The notes under the pieces: model-generated | The model's database searches: none | What the model saw: only the letters and a program-made list of their open reading frames with translations | What the model was told of the DNA's origin: nothing | Shown here: positions 7,385 through 16,595 of the stretch, piece by piece | Layout of the letters: every line of letters begins with the position of its first letter | Position numbering within the stretch: the stretch's first letter is position 1 | Program-made: the position numbers and the translations under genes | NCBI RefSeq assembly: GCF_020103695.1 | Contig: NZ_JAHXBF010000005.1 | Coordinates: 434,001-498,000, forward strand | DNA: 64,000 nt | Direction: 5' to 3' | Origin: Hyalangium versicolor | GTDB taxonomy: Bacteria; Myxococcota; Myxococcia; Myxococcales; Myxococcaceae

Positions 7385-8254
7385 TCAAGCCGGCGAAGGC
7401 CACTCTTCCTTCGGCACCGAGGCCCCCTCTCCCAGGGCGGGGACCTCGGTCTCGAAACGCCCTGGAAGCTCGCGCCCCACGCGTCTGCCCAGCGTCCGCC
7501 GCACCGCTCGCGGGAGCCGAGGCAGCAGCGTCATCACCCAGCGGTGACCTCTTCCCGGATAGACAAGCGGGGCCCCGCGCTCGAAGGCCGCCAGGGCCTC
7601 GCGAGCGCACCGTGCCGCGGAGACCAGGAACAACGGACGCGGCTCCCGAGGCGCTCCCCCCGGCAGGGGCTCACCGTCATCGATGGGGCCCGGAGCCACC
7701 TGCGTGACACAGATGCCCGTACCCTCCAGCTCCAGGCGGAGCGATTCGATGAAGCCATCCAGGCACCGCCGGGTGGCCGCGGAGGTCGCCGCCCCCGGCA
7801 GGAAGAGCTGGCTCGAGCCCGCGCCCACGAACAAGAGCCCTCCCCGGCCCCGCGCCATCATCGGCCCCAGCAAGCGGCGCGCGAGCATCAGCGGCGCCAC
7901 CACGTTGCTCATGAGCATCCGCTCGATGCTGCCCCACCGCTGTCGCGCGAAGAACCCCCGTTCGTCCGCGCTGGCGGCACTCACCAGCACATCCACCGAG
8001 ATGAAGTGCCGCGCCAGCTCCGCGAGCATGTCCCCCACCTCGCCCGGCCGGGACACATCACACGTCAGCAGCACCACGCCGAGGGTGGGGTTGTTCACCT
8101 GCAGCTCCGTGCGCAGCGCCTCCAGCCGCTCCGGCTCCTGGTCCACGAGCACCAGGGTCCGTGCCCGGTGAGCAAGCTGCCGTGCGAGCTCTCTCCCGAC
8201 CCCCGAGGCAGCCCCGGTAATGAGGATGGTTCCTGCGTCGATGGGGGGATGCAT
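7385..8254 (-). CDS. SDR-family protein lacking the catalytic Tyr-Lys pair
   Basis: A 289-residue Rossmann protein. The cofactor motif TGAASGVG is at residues 14-21, and the conserved CDVS segment and APGP after the active site are present. The catalytic segment that normally reads YxASK reads SAATR in LPGAATSAATRRCLDGF: the Tyr is replaced by Ser (or Thr) and the Lys by Arg. The upstream Ser (GAGSSQ) is kept. It should therefore bind a nucleotide but be a poor dehydrogenase. AGGAGG precedes the ATG. Single gene, convergent with the MBL hydrolase and divergent from the stress protein. Confidence 0.8.
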   Translation of the reverse strand: MHPPIDAGTILITGAASGVGRELARQLAHRARTLVLVDQEPERLEALRTELQVNNPTLGVVLLTCDVSRPGEVGDMLAELARHFISVDVLVSAASADERGFFARQRWGSIERMLMSNVVAPLMLARRLLGPMMARGRGGLLFVGAGSSQLFLPGAATSAATRRCLDGFIESLRLELEGTGICVTQVAPGPIDDGEPLPGGAPREPRPLFLVSAARCAREALAAFERGAPLVYPGRGHRWVMTLLPRLPRAVRRTLGRRVGRELPGRFETEVPALGEGASVPKEEWPSPA

Positions 8255-8516
8255 GAGCTCCTCCTGGCTGGGGGGTGGAAGATGCGCTCCTGGCAGGCAA
8301 ACCTAGGTCCTTCCCTCCGCCTGCGCACCTCCAGCCCTCCCGTCAGCCCAGCTCACAGCCCGGTGCTGTAGAAGCCAGGCGCAAAACCTGCGCACTGCTC
8401 CAGTTCCCCCGAAAGGCTTGCGTCCGGGCAAGCGCTTCCCCCTGGGGAACAACTGGCATGCTTCTTCCAAGAACGGAGGGCAATCCCCACCTTTAGGGGG
8501 TTCAGGAGGAAGCCTC

Positions 8517-8981
8517 ATGCCCGCTCCGTCTCGCGTTCTGGTCCCTGTGGATCTCTCGGAAGGCTCCCGAGGCCTCATCGACTACGCCATCCAGTTGGCC
8601 ACACCGTTCAATGCGGAGATCGAGATCATCCACGCCTGGGAACCGCCCCAATATGTGGCCCCGGATCTACTCGTGGCCGCGCCCGGCTGGAACTCGCAGT
8701 CACTCGAGCAGGTGGCCGTGGATGCCGCCACCAAGGAGCTCAACCAGTTGGTGGAAGCGGCGCAGCGCTCCGGCCGCCCGATCAAACATCGGGTCGTCGT
8801 GGGCGAAGCGGCCGCTACCGTCTTGCGCGTCGCCGAAGAGGGCAAGCACGACCTCATCATCATGGGCACCCATGGCCGGCGTGGCCTGCCTCGCCTGCTG
8901 CTTGGGAGCGTGGCCCAGAAGATCGTCGCGCGGGCCCACTGCCCCGTCCTCACCGTGCACCTCTACGACGCGGCGAAGTAG
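8517..8981 (+). CDS. universal stress protein, UspA family
   Basis: A 154-residue single-domain Usp. It begins MPAPSRVLVPVDLSEGS and ends with the ATP-binding pattern G-x2-G-x9-G-S in GTHGRRGLPRLLLGS, followed by HCPVLTV. The ATG at 8517 has an ideal site (CAGGAGG) upstream, so longer in-frame extensions are rejected. The upstream 260 bases shared with the SDR gene hold a 6-bp inverted repeat, TTCCCC-CT-GGGGAA (8436-8449), which may be an operator. Usp proteins of this class bind ATP and help survival under starvation or respiratory stress. Confidence 0.88.
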   Translation: MPAPSRVLVPVDLSEGSRGLIDYAIQLATPFNAEIEIIHAWEPPQYVAPDLLVAAPGWNSQSLEQVAVDAATKELNQLVEAAQRSGRPIKHRVVVGEAAATVLRVAEEGKHDLIIMGTHGRRGLPRLLLGSVAQKIVARAHCPVLTVHLYDAAK

Positions 8982-9001
8982 CCCCGTCCCCCGCGCCCCC
9001 C

Positions 9002-9213
9002 TCACCCGCCTCGCGGTTGGGAGAGGGGGGATGCCTGGGCCGCCGCTCGCTCGCGACGCGCCCTCAGCACCGTGGGAACGCTGAGCACCAGCATCGCGGC
9101 CATCACCAGCAGAGCACCCACGAGGGCCACCGCACGCGACGCTTGCTCACCGCGTCCACGATCGGGGCGAGCACCAGCACTCCGCCTCGCATCATCAGCA
9201 TCATGAAGGCGAG
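9002..9213 (-). pseudogene. remnant of a transporter C-terminus (MFS-like), frameshifted
   Basis: Read leftward, one frame gives LAFMMLMMRGGVLVLAPIV and then stops, while a shifted frame continues RAVALVGALLVMAAMLVLS and PTVLRARRERAAA before a TGA at 9004-9002. Together these resemble the last two membrane helices and basic tail of a major facilitator protein, broken by a frameshift. No N-terminal part is visible; the neighbouring base pairs to 9293 hold nothing recognisable. Confidence 0.4.
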
Positions 9214-9293
9214 ATCACGTCGATGAGAGTGCGCGTCCAGGAGTGCCTCCAGGCAGGAACACCCGTCTTCTGCAAACCCGGCGCCCGCGTGCC

Positions 9294-9833
9294 TCAGGGC
9301 TGCCAGGACACGTCGTACGTCACCTCATCTCCCTGCCGGGAGGAGAACTGCACCTCGATCCCCTTCACACCGCACTGAGCCACGGTCCCGTGAACGAGCC
9401 CCTGGTAGTAACCGGGACGGCTCACGAAGTTGAACCACAGGGAGTAACGGGTGGGACCGAGCCGCTCCAGCCGGGTCTCCGTGAAGTTGTTCGCTGTCCG
9501 GAAGGTGCGGTTCATGCGCTCGAGGGTGCGGTGCGGCCCGATGGTCCACAGCAGCGCCTTGAGCGGGCGACCCATCAGCGTCTGGTTGTAGGTCGCGATG
9601 AAGGCCAGGCCCAGATCGATCTGGGCTTCATCCAGCGCCAGGTCCGGCCGGCGATGCCGTGCCACGTAGTCAATCAGCGCGGCGTGCACCGCTACCGGGT
9701 ACGCGGGGAGCAGCGGCTTGCTCAAGTCAATGCCCAGCGCATCGAGCGCGGCAACCTGCTCGGGAGGAGCAGGCCGCTCCAGAAGCCGCAGGATGCTGTC
9801 CATCGTGTGTTCGAAAACGACCTTCTCAGCCAC
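9294..9833 (-). CDS. DUF2378 family protein
   Basis: A 179-residue protein (GTG start) matching the myxobacterial DUF2378 family by its overall pattern: an N-terminal helix with VFEHTMDSILRLL, a central YNQTLMGRPL-like stretch, then NRTFRTANNF and a C-terminal half ending near V.QCGVKGIEVQFS. These proteins are nearly confined to Myxococcales, occur in many copies per genome, and have no assigned function. It lies 42 bases downstream of the ferredoxin-reductase-like gene on the same strand, so the two may be cotranscribed. Confidence 0.75.
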   Translation of the reverse strand: MAEKVVFEHTMDSILRLLERPAPPEQVAALDALGIDLSKPLLPAYPVAVHAALIDYVARHRRPDLALDEAQIDLGLAFIATYNQTLMGRPLKALLWTIGPHRTLERMNRTFRTANNFTETRLERLGPTRYSLWFNFVSRPGYYQGLVHGTVAQCGVKGIEVQFSSRQGDEVTYDVSWQP

Positions 9834-9875
9834 GCCGCCTGCGTATCATGGTTCGCGATACACACGACACATCTC

Positions 9876-11063
9876 TTAGTAGAGGTCCTCCAGGACCACG
9901 GGCGACAGTGGCCGGGAGATACACGCGAGGACATGTCTCAGGGGACGCTCCTGGGGCAGCAGGCAGTTGGGCTCCTCCATGCGGACCTCGCCCTCGACCA
10001 GCCTGAGCCGGCAAGAGCCACATCCACCGAGGGTGCAGGAGTACTGCAGCGACAACCCCGCCGAGAGTGCCGCCTCCAGCACTGTCATCCCAGCGGGCGC
10101 CACGAAGCGGCGAGGCTCCCTTCCTCGGAGCCGGATTTCCACAGGCTGCGGAGCGAGGAGTTCGGCGGTGGGGGCGGAACTCTGGCGCAGGTGGGGCCGG
10201 GTGAAGAGCTCTTCACGGATGCGCTCAGGCTTCACGCCCCAGGAGTGCAAGGCGGCTCGCGCCTCCACCAACATCGGCTCGGGGCCACAGATGAACCACG
10301 TAGCCGGACCGGCCTCCAGCCCCGGCAGCACCGAGAACTCATCCTCCAGCACGTAGCGGTTCAACAACCCCACTCCGCCCTTCCAGCCCGAGGGAGGCTC
10401 GGAGAGCACCAGGCGTAAGCGGAAGCGATCCTCGTGGGCTCGCGCGAGCGTCTCCAGCGCCTCCCGGAAGATGATGTCCTGCTCGCGGCGGTTGCCATAG
10501 ACCAGCGACACGCTCGTGGTGGGCTCCGTCGCGAGTGCGGTGCGCGCCATGGACATCAGCGGAGTGATACCGCTGCCTCCCGCCACCAACACCAGGTGGC
10601 GAACCGCACCGTTCCCCGGCGCCGCGGTGAAGCTGCCGGAAGGCCCACGCACCTCCAAGGTCATCCCGGGCGATGCCCGATCGTTCAGGAAGTTGGACAC
10701 CCTCCCGCCCGCCACGCGCTTGACGGTGAGGCTCACGCGCGAGGGCCCTTCGGCTTCGGGCGCGCACGACGCGGAGTAGGCACGGCGCAGCGGCACCCCA
10801 TCCACCGTGACGAGCACCGTGAAGAACTGTCCCGGCACGAAGGTGACGGGCGCGCCGCTGGGATCCTCCAGCACGAGCGTCACCGTGTCGGGTGTCTCGC
10901 GAATCACCCGTTCCACCCGCAGGGTGCGTGCTCGGAGGATCGGGCCTGGGGAGGACTCCAGGGGCGTCGAGATGCTCACGAGAGCATGGAGTACCGCCTG
11001 GAACCTGGGAGCGTCCAGAGCCCCCACGGCGGGTCTGCCCGGACTCGGAGGAGTGGTGGCCAC
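9876..11063 (-). CDS. NAD(P)H:acceptor reductase with FAD, NAD and plant-type [2Fe-2S] domains
   Basis: A 395-residue protein (GTG start). In order: an FAD-binding barrel with the RxYS motif (RRAYSASCAPEA), a pyridine-nucleotide domain (VAGGSGITPLMSM), and a C-terminal plant-type ferredoxin with C-x4-C-x2-C (SCTLGGCGSC) and the distal Cys in PNCLLPQE. This is the layout of PaaE/HmpX/Hcr-type electron-transfer reductases feeding oxygenases, desaturases or hybrid-cluster proteins. No oxygenase lies beside it, so its partner is unknown. It is divergent from the membrane protein at 11101 with only 37 bases between the starts. Confidence 0.85.
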   Translation of the reverse strand: MATTPPSPGRPAVGALDAPRFQAVLHALVSISTPLESSPGPILRARTLRVERVIRETPDTVTLVLEDPSGAPVTFVPGQFFTVLVTVDGVPLRRAYSASCAPEAEGPSRVSLTVKRVAGGRVSNFLNDRASPGMTLEVRGPSGSFTAAPGNGAVRHLVLVAGGSGITPLMSMARTALATEPTTSVSLVYGNRREQDIIFREALETLARAHEDRFRLRLVLSEPPSGWKGGVGLLNRYVLEDEFSVLPGLEAGPATWFICGPEPMLVEARAALHSWGVKPERIREELFTRPHLRQSSAPTAELLAPQPVEIRLRGREPRRFVAPAGMTVLEAALSAGLSLQYSCTLGGCGSCRLRLVEGEVRMEEPNCLLPQERPLRHVLACISRPLSPVVLEDLY

Positions 11064-11100
11064 ACTGTCTCCGTACCTCGGAGACCATTACACTGCGGGC

Positions 11101-11805
11101 GTGTCCACCGCGCGCCTCGTGCTCTGTCTCACCGTGCTCGCCTCGAGTCCGGCTTTCGCTCAGACAGCCGACGACCGTCCCGTGGCCTCGCCCGAGACAT
11201 CGCCCTCACCGCCTCCCCTCATCCCCGCGCACGAGGCAAGCCCTCCAGAGTCTCCCGAGGGCGAATCCATCCCTTACAGGTATCGTCCCGCCCAGGTGGA
11301 TCGGAACTCCACCCGACGCCTGGTGTTCGAGACGCTGGCGGGAGCGGGAACCGGCTTCGTGGCTGGCATCGCGGGCGCCTTCGCTGGGTTCCTCCTCGTC
11401 GAGAACGAATGCGACGATGCCGACTGCGCCGTCCCCGTCCTCGGGGCCATGAGCCTGGGGATCGTGGTCGGCACGCCGCTGGGCGTCTACGGAGTCGGTC
11501 GTGCCATGGATGGCCACGGCCAGTACTGGGCCTCTCTGGCGGGCACGGGAGTGGGCTCGCTCGTGGGGCTCGGGCTGGCCTACGGCTTTGCCCTCCTCAG
11601 AGCCGATGCGCTCGTCTTGATCAGCCTCTTCGTGGGGCCCCTCGCGGGAGCGGTCATGGGCTACGAGATCTCCGACTCCAGCGAGCGAGCCAAGGCCCAG
11701 GTTCCCGCGAGCCCCTCTCCAGTCAGCTCCGGCGTCCGGTACGTGCCCATGCTCAGTGTCACCCGTTCGGGAAACGTCCTCGGAGGCATCGTGGGGCAGT
11801 TCTGA
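11101..11805 (+). CDS. exported Gly/Ala-rich membrane protein, unknown function
   Basis: A 234-residue protein beginning at GTG 11101 with a signal peptide (STARLVLCLTVLASSPAFA). After a Pro-rich spacer come four or so hydrophobic segments rich in Gly and Ala (for example GAGTGFVAGIAGAFAGFLLV) of the glycine-zipper kind. Two Cys lie between the first two helices (NECDDADCAV). I do not recognise a family. The earlier start codons in this frame would run back through the divergent reductase gene and are rejected. Confidence 0.6.
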   Translation: MSTARLVLCLTVLASSPAFAQTADDRPVASPETSPSPPPLIPAHEASPPESPEGESIPYRYRPAQVDRNSTRRLVFETLAGAGTGFVAGIAGAFAGFLLVENECDDADCAVPVLGAMSLGIVVGTPLGVYGVGRAMDGHGQYWASLAGTGVGSLVGLGLAYGFALLRADALVLISLFVGPLAGAVMGYEISDSSERAKAQVPASPSPVSSGVRYVPMLSVTRSGNVLGGIVGQF

Positions 11806-11832
11806 TGCCCCACCTCTCCGTGGGTCTCCCGC

Positions 11833-14649
11833 TCAGCGCGACTTGCGCTTGGGCAGACGCGACTTGACGGCCGGAGCAGGAGTCGGCACCGGAGCCTCGG
11901 CATGCGCTCCGAGCCATGCATCGATCTCCGCCACCTCCTTGGGCTTCTCCAGCCTCACGTAGAGTTCGCGGGCCTTCCGAGCCTCCTCGCGGGACGGCCC
12001 TGGCGACGGCCCCGAGTCCCAGAGCGCCTTCGCCAGCGCGAACCCTGTCTGAGCCAATCCCTCGGGCTCGGTGTCCGCATAGGACAGCGCCTTGCGCAGC
12101 GGCTCGATGGCCTCGGCGGGATGTCCCTGCGCCAGCAGCGCCTGGCCCACGCCATCGTACGAATAGGACAGATCCGGGTGATCCTCGCCCAGCACCTTGC
12201 GCTTGATCTCGAGGGCCTCGCGGAACGTCTTCACGGCCTCGTCGTAGCGCTTCAGCGCGATGAAGCTCATGCCCAGCTCATCCAGCGTGTCGGCCACGGC
12301 GGGATGCTCCGGCCCTTGCGTGGCCCGGCGGATCTCCAGCGCCTGCTGCACATGCTCCAGCGCCTTCTCCAGATCACCGCTCTCGCGGTACGCAGTGGCG
12401 AGCATGGTGTGGCGCGTGGCCACCTCCGGGTGCTGCTGGCCCTTGGCCGCCACCGTCTGCTGGAGCGACTCGTCGAGCAGCGAAAGGGCACGCGGGTAGT
12501 CCGCCATGCGCAGCGCCGCCAGCCCCAGGCCATGACTCACCTTGGCCCGCTTGGGATCCTCGGGCCCCAACGTGGAGACCGCCAGCACGCGCGCCTTCTC
12601 GAAGTAGTCGCGGGACTCCTGGTAGCGGCCCTGCAGCAGCGCCACGTAGCCCAGGTTCCCCATCAGATCGAGCGCCAGCGGTGCCTCGCCGCCCAGCCGG
12701 CTCAGGATCGCCTGCCCCACCTGCCCCCAGCGCTTCGCCTCCTCGGGGTGGCCATTGTTGGCGAACACGTAGATGAGCTTGGTGACTGCCTCCAGTCGGA
12801 GGCGATCGGCGTGGCCGGACTCCGCCGTGTCGAAGGACTGCTCGAGCTGGGTGATGCTGTCCTGCGCCTCGCCGCTCTGCTGGAGCAGCCAGCCCAGGTG
12901 GTAGCGGAGCTCGGCCTGGAGCGGCAGATAGGAAGTGGCCACCACCTCGGGCTCGAGCTTCCGGGCCAGCTCCACTCCGGCCTTGTAGCGGCCCGCATCG
13001 TGGAGCGCCTTCACTTCGGAGATCCGCCCGTCCAGTTTCTCGATGCTGGCGCGCAGCGTGGGGTCCGCCGGCAGGGGTGGTTGCTCGGCCAGAGACGCAA
13101 TGTCCTGGCAAGGCTGCAACGAGGGCAGTGCCGCGGCCGCATCCACGGCGCGCTCCACCACCTTGGCGTCCGCCTCGGACAGCAGGCTCGTCAGCGCCCC
13201 GAGATCCTTGCGGCGCCGATCCAGGCACACCATCCGCATGGCGAGCAGCTCCTCTGTCTGCTCGCCGCGCACGCGGGTGGCCTCGCACGCCTCGGTGTGC
13301 ATGTGCGACCACGCACCCGCGTACCCGTCCAGCGCGCGCACCACCTTGAGGGCCGTCTCCGCCGCGAAGGGCTTGCCCGTGGCCGTGAAGGCAGCCTCCA
13401 GCTTCTGTCGCGTCTCCGGGCTCCAGGCGGAGGCCACGATCGAGTCCGAGCCCGCGCACACCCGGCTCTGCTGGTAGAGGTACAGGCCCACGCCCGCCGA
13501 GGCCAGCGCCAGCGCTCCGGCCGCCGCGAACGCCCCGCGCCGCTGCACCCGGCGCTGCTGCTGCGAGAGCGCCTCCAGCAGGGCGTCCATGGAGGGGAAA
13601 CGATCCTCCGGGTTCAGCGACAGCCCGCGCATCACCGCGCGGCGAACCCAGGTGGGGATCTTCGCGTCGGTGGGCGGCTCCTTCGCAGCGGACGAGTGAG
13701 GCAGTTGGCGCCAACTGTCCGCGGCGCCCGCGGAGGCCCGAGAGGTCTTTGCCGCTGTCCTCGCCACCTGCCGAGGCTCGAAGGGGCGCTTGCGGAAGAG
13801 CGCCCAGTACAGCGAGGCGCAGAAGCTGAACTGGTCGGCCCGCCCGTCCACGCCCTGCCCCAGGTACTGCTCAGGCGGCATGTACTGGGGCGTGCCCATG
13901 ACGATGTCGCCGTCCGGCAACTCCAGCGCGAGCGGCTCGCGAGCCTCTCCGCCCTCGCGCGGTGCGTCCTCACCCGCGAGGGACTCTTCCTCGGCCTCGG
14001 CCAGCTCGGCGATGCGCGCCAGGCCGAAATCCAGCACGCACACGCGGCCGGTGTTCCCGACGAGCACGTTGGCTGGCTTGAAGTCCCGGTGCACGAGTCC
14101 CGCACCGTGCGCCGCCATCAGGCCCCGGCCCGCCTCCAGGAAGACGCGGAGGATCTCCTGCCAGGAGTGTTGCTCCTTGCGGATCCACGTGCTGAGGGTG
14201 CGGCCCTGGATGAACTCCATGGCCACGAAGACCTGGGAGTAGAACGTCCCCACGTCATAGACGGCGATGACGTTGGGGTGGGAGATGCGGGCCATGGCCT
14301 GGGCTTCCCGCAGCATCCAGGCGCGCGCCGAGTGCCCCTCAGGGGTCTGCCGATCCGGGCGCAGCAGCTTGAGGGCTACCTTGCGATCCAGATCCGGATC
14401 ATAGGCGGAATAGACGACGCCCATGCCGCCCTGCCCCAGGGGCTTGAGCAGGACGTAGCGCTCGATGCGAGTGCCACGCGGGAGGTCGAAGTTCTCATCC
14501 GGCCCCTCCGCCGTCGGCTGGGAGGCCGCGCTCGAGGACGCTCCGGATTGAGCCCGGGAGGCGGTGGGACGCGCCTCGCGGGTGGGCATGTCGGGAGGGG
14601 CTTCGATCCATGGCCCCCGGGGCTCGGTCTTGGAGTCCTCCATGGACAT
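11833..14649 (-). CDS. Ser/Thr protein kinase with transmembrane segment and C-terminal TPR repeats
   Basis: A 938-residue Hanks-type kinase. The glycine loop GQGGMGVVYSAYD is at about residue 72, the VALK lysine near 92, the catalytic loop HRDFKPANVLV near 188 and DFGLARI follows. The catalytic loop has Phe where Leu is usual. A Ser/Ala-rich insert, one membrane helix near residue 380, then a long helical region with tetratricopeptide repeats (about 560-880) complete the protein. Such kinase-TPR fusions are abundant in myxobacteria. The ATG at 14649 lies six bases after the stop of the C39-like gene, so the two are an operon and the repeat protein may be a partner or substrate. Confidence 0.9.
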   Translation of the reverse strand: MSMEDSKTEPRGPWIEAPPDMPTREARPTASRAQSGASSSAASQPTAEGPDENFDLPRGTRIERYVLLKPLGQGGMGVVYSAYDPDLDRKVALKLLRPDRQTPEGHSARAWMLREAQAMARISHPNVIAVYDVGTFYSQVFVAMEFIQGRTLSTWIRKEQHSWQEILRVFLEAGRGLMAAHGAGLVHRDFKPANVLVGNTGRVCVLDFGLARIAELAEAEEESLAGEDAPREGGEAREPLALELPDGDIVMGTPQYMPPEQYLGQGVDGRADQFSFCASLYWALFRKRPFEPRQVARTAAKTSRASAGAADSWRQLPHSSAAKEPPTDAKIPTWVRRAVMRGLSLNPEDRFPSMDALLEALSQQQRRVQRRGAFAAAGALALASAGVGLYLYQQSRVCAGSDSIVASAWSPETRQKLEAAFTATGKPFAAETALKVVRALDGYAGAWSHMHTEACEATRVRGEQTEELLAMRMVCLDRRRKDLGALTSLLSEADAKVVERAVDAAAALPSLQPCQDIASLAEQPPLPADPTLRASIEKLDGRISEVKALHDAGRYKAGVELARKLEPEVVATSYLPLQAELRYHLGWLLQQSGEAQDSITQLEQSFDTAESGHADRLRLEAVTKLIYVFANNGHPEEAKRWGQVGQAILSRLGGEAPLALDLMGNLGYVALLQGRYQESRDYFEKARVLAVSTLGPEDPKRAKVSHGLGLAALRMADYPRALSLLDESLQQTVAAKGQQHPEVATRHTMLATAYRESGDLEKALEHVQQALEIRRATQGPEHPAVADTLDELGMSFIALKRYDEAVKTFREALEIKRKVLGEDHPDLSYSYDGVGQALLAQGHPAEAIEPLRKALSYADTEPEGLAQTGFALAKALWDSGPSPGPSREEARKARELYVRLEKPKEVAEIDAWLGAHAEAPVPTPAPAVKSRLPKRKSR

Positions 14650-14655
14650 GGGCTC

Positions 14656-16506
14656 TTAGAACCCGTCGCCCGTCATCTTCTTGCCGATGCCCGGATCCTT
14701 CATGTCCGCTTCCCGGATCTTCTCGAGAACGAGGCGGTCAACGTCAGAGGTGCTCTGCTCGAGCTTCGCCAGGGTCTCATAGGCTCCCAGGTCGCCCTTC
14801 GCCTTGCCCTCCCGCAGCTCGCGAACGAACGCGTCCACGTCCTTGCCGGGCGGAGTGACGGACTCGGCCTTCGGCTCCTCCTGGGTGGTGGGCTTGTCGC
14901 CGTAGCGAACGTTGAGCTCGTAGTTGTTCTTCTGCTCGTTCGCCTCCATCTGCGAGTTGAGTCCCTCGGTTGGAGGCTCCTTGAACTCGGTATCGACGCC
15001 CTCGAGCACCTCGTCGGTGGCGGTGAATGCGTCCGGGTTGGGAGTCTCCAGGGCTGCCGAGTTGGCGGCGTTCGCCGTGGTCGCGGCCACGGAGGCGACG
15101 GCACTCGCCACATTGGACAGCGGGGTCCCCGAGGAAGTCACAGTGGACTGTGCCGTCACGGTGCCCGTGGCTTCGGCGGTCACGGTCACGGTCGGTTTCG
15201 TCGCCTCGGTGGAAGGAACGTCTGAAGTCACGGCCACCGTCGGCTTCGCCGCCACCGTGGGCGTCTCATCCGCCGTAGGGCTGGCAACGAGAGCCTCCGT
15301 CTCGGTAGGCGTCTCGTCCTCCGTGGGACTGAGGACAGACTCCTCCGTCTCGGTGGGCGCCTTGGTCAGCGAGGAACCGAGGTCGGGCACCTCCGCCTCA
15401 GCTGGCGTCTGGGACACCACCGTGGGCTGCGCCGTCACCGTAGGCTGCGCCGTCACCGTCGGCGTCCCGGTCAGCGTGGGGCGGGACACGGAAGCCCCCA
15501 CCTGGCTCACCGTCTGAGGCGTCACCGTCGGCAGATTCGTCACCGTCGGCTTCTGGAGCAGCGTGGGATCGATGACAGGCTTCGCCGTCTGGGTCGGCGT
15601 GCGAGGCGCCACCGCCGGCAGATCCGTCACCGTCGGCTTCTTGGTCTGCGTGGGGCTGATGACGGGCATCGCCGTCTGGCTCGGCGTCCGAGGCGCCACC
15701 GCTGGCAGATCCGTCACCGTCGGCTTCTTGGTCTGCGTGGGGCTGATGACGGGCATTGCCGTCTGGCTCGGCGTCCGAGGCGCCGCGGACGTGGCGGACG
15801 CGGTCGTGGCCGAATTGCTCTCGAAAGCCGAGTCCCCCAGGTTGAGCGAATTGCTCTGGCCCGTGAGAGGAGCGAGCGCCGAATTCGCCGCCTTGAGCGT
15901 GGCGGCCTCCTTGGGGCTGGCGACGGGGATCAGCATGCCACCATCAGGCGGGGCCTTGAGAACCGCCTCCTGGAGCTGCTTGGGCGTCACCGAGTAGGGC
16001 TTGTCGTGCAGGGGATCCGAAACGATGTAGTTCCCGTTCCGGGTCATCCCCTGGATCAGGACGTAGTGCGCACTGTCCTGGTTCGCCTTGGGGTCCGACG
16101 TGCGGACCTGGGCGATGACCATGTGGCCCTGGTTCAGGTGCTGCCGGAGCTCCGAATCCCGGTAGTTGGCGCCCAGGGCGTCGCCCGCGGGGGGCACTCC
16201 GACGCGCCCCAGCATCCGCGCCACGCCCTCGGGGTCCGTGCCCTCGCGGGTGACGATGTCCTGGCCGAGCTGGTTGATGAGCTGGGCGTCGGAGAGATCG
16301 CCCATGCGCCCATAACCCCGCGCCACCATGGCCACCACAGCCGGAGCGCAATTATACGGCCCGTTCACATAACTCTGATCAACCCCCTTCGGACGAAGTT
16401 GATTGATCTGCGGAACGGGCTTCCAGCCCTTGGCTGCGGCGTTATCGCCCAGAGGGGCGGAGGAGGACTTCGACGACTGCAGCTGGGAGCGAAGGAGTAC
16501 GGTCAT
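14656..16506 (-). CDS. C39-like peptidase-fold protein with Thr/Pro repeat region
   Basis: A 616-residue protein. Residues about 35-200 resemble a C39/papain-fold domain: a candidate Cys nucleophile in NGPYNCAPAVVAM, a His in SAHYVLIQG and an Asp in YIVSDPLHD. There is no signal peptide or ABC transporter attached. From about residue 245 to 500 it is a Thr/Val/Pro-rich stalk with 29-residue units (TQTKKPTVTDLPAV type). The C-terminal 100 residues are acidic and charged. First gene of the operon with the kinase-TPR gene. A role in processing or binding a peptide or wall component is possible but unproven. Confidence 0.65.
   Translation of the reverse strand: MTVLLRSQLQSSKSSSAPLGDNAAAKGWKPVPQINQLRPKGVDQSYVNGPYNCAPAVVAMVARGYGRMGDLSDAQLINQLGQDIVTREGTDPEGVARMLGRVGVPPAGDALGANYRDSELRQHLNQGHMVIAQVRTSDPKANQDSAHYVLIQGMTRNGNYIVSDPLHDKPYSVTPKQLQEAVLKAPPDGGMLIPVASPKEAATLKAANSALAPLTGQSNSLNLGDSAFESNSATTASATSAAPRTPSQTAMPVISPTQTKKPTVTDLPAVAPRTPSQTAMPVISPTQTKKPTVTDLPAVAPRTPTQTAKPVIDPTLLQKPTVTNLPTVTPQTVSQVGASVSRPTLTGTPTVTAQPTVTAQPTVVSQTPAEAEVPDLGSSLTKAPTETEESVLSPTEDETPTETEALVASPTADETPTVAAKPTVAVTSDVPSTEATKPTVTVTAEATGTVTAQSTVTSSGTPLSNVASAVASVAATTANAANSAALETPNPDAFTATDEVLEGVDTEFKEPPTEGLNSQMEANEQKNNYELNVRYGDKPTTQEEPKAESVTPPGKDVDAFVRELREGKAKGDLGAYETLAKLEQSTSDVDRLVLEKIREADMKDPGIGKKMTGDGF
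15515..15775 (-). repeat. three tandem 87-bp units inside the C39-like gene
   Basis: Units at 15515-15601, 15602-15688 and 15689-15775. The last two are almost identical on reading, with only a few mismatches; the first is diverged. Each encodes 29 residues, so changes in copy number keep the frame. Confidence 0.85.
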
Positions 16507-16595
16507 ATTTCAGAACCCTTCGGTGGATCTGATGAGCCGTCTTCTTTTTCGGAGGAAACGCGCAAGAGTTTCCTGTTCCCCGACGATTTCTTCGA

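Noticed and set aside
9017..9226. Small plus-strand reading frame of 69 codons
   Set aside because: His- and Arg-rich, no ribosome site, and antisense to the transporter remnant.
11902..15225. Plus-strand reading frame of 1107 codons
   Set aside because: It is antisense to the kinase-TPR gene and the C39-like gene, is rich in Arg, His and Leu, and has no domains.
15515..15775. Regular repeats resembling a CRISPR array
   Set aside because: The units are tandem, in frame and without unique spacers; they encode a Thr/Pro stalk.
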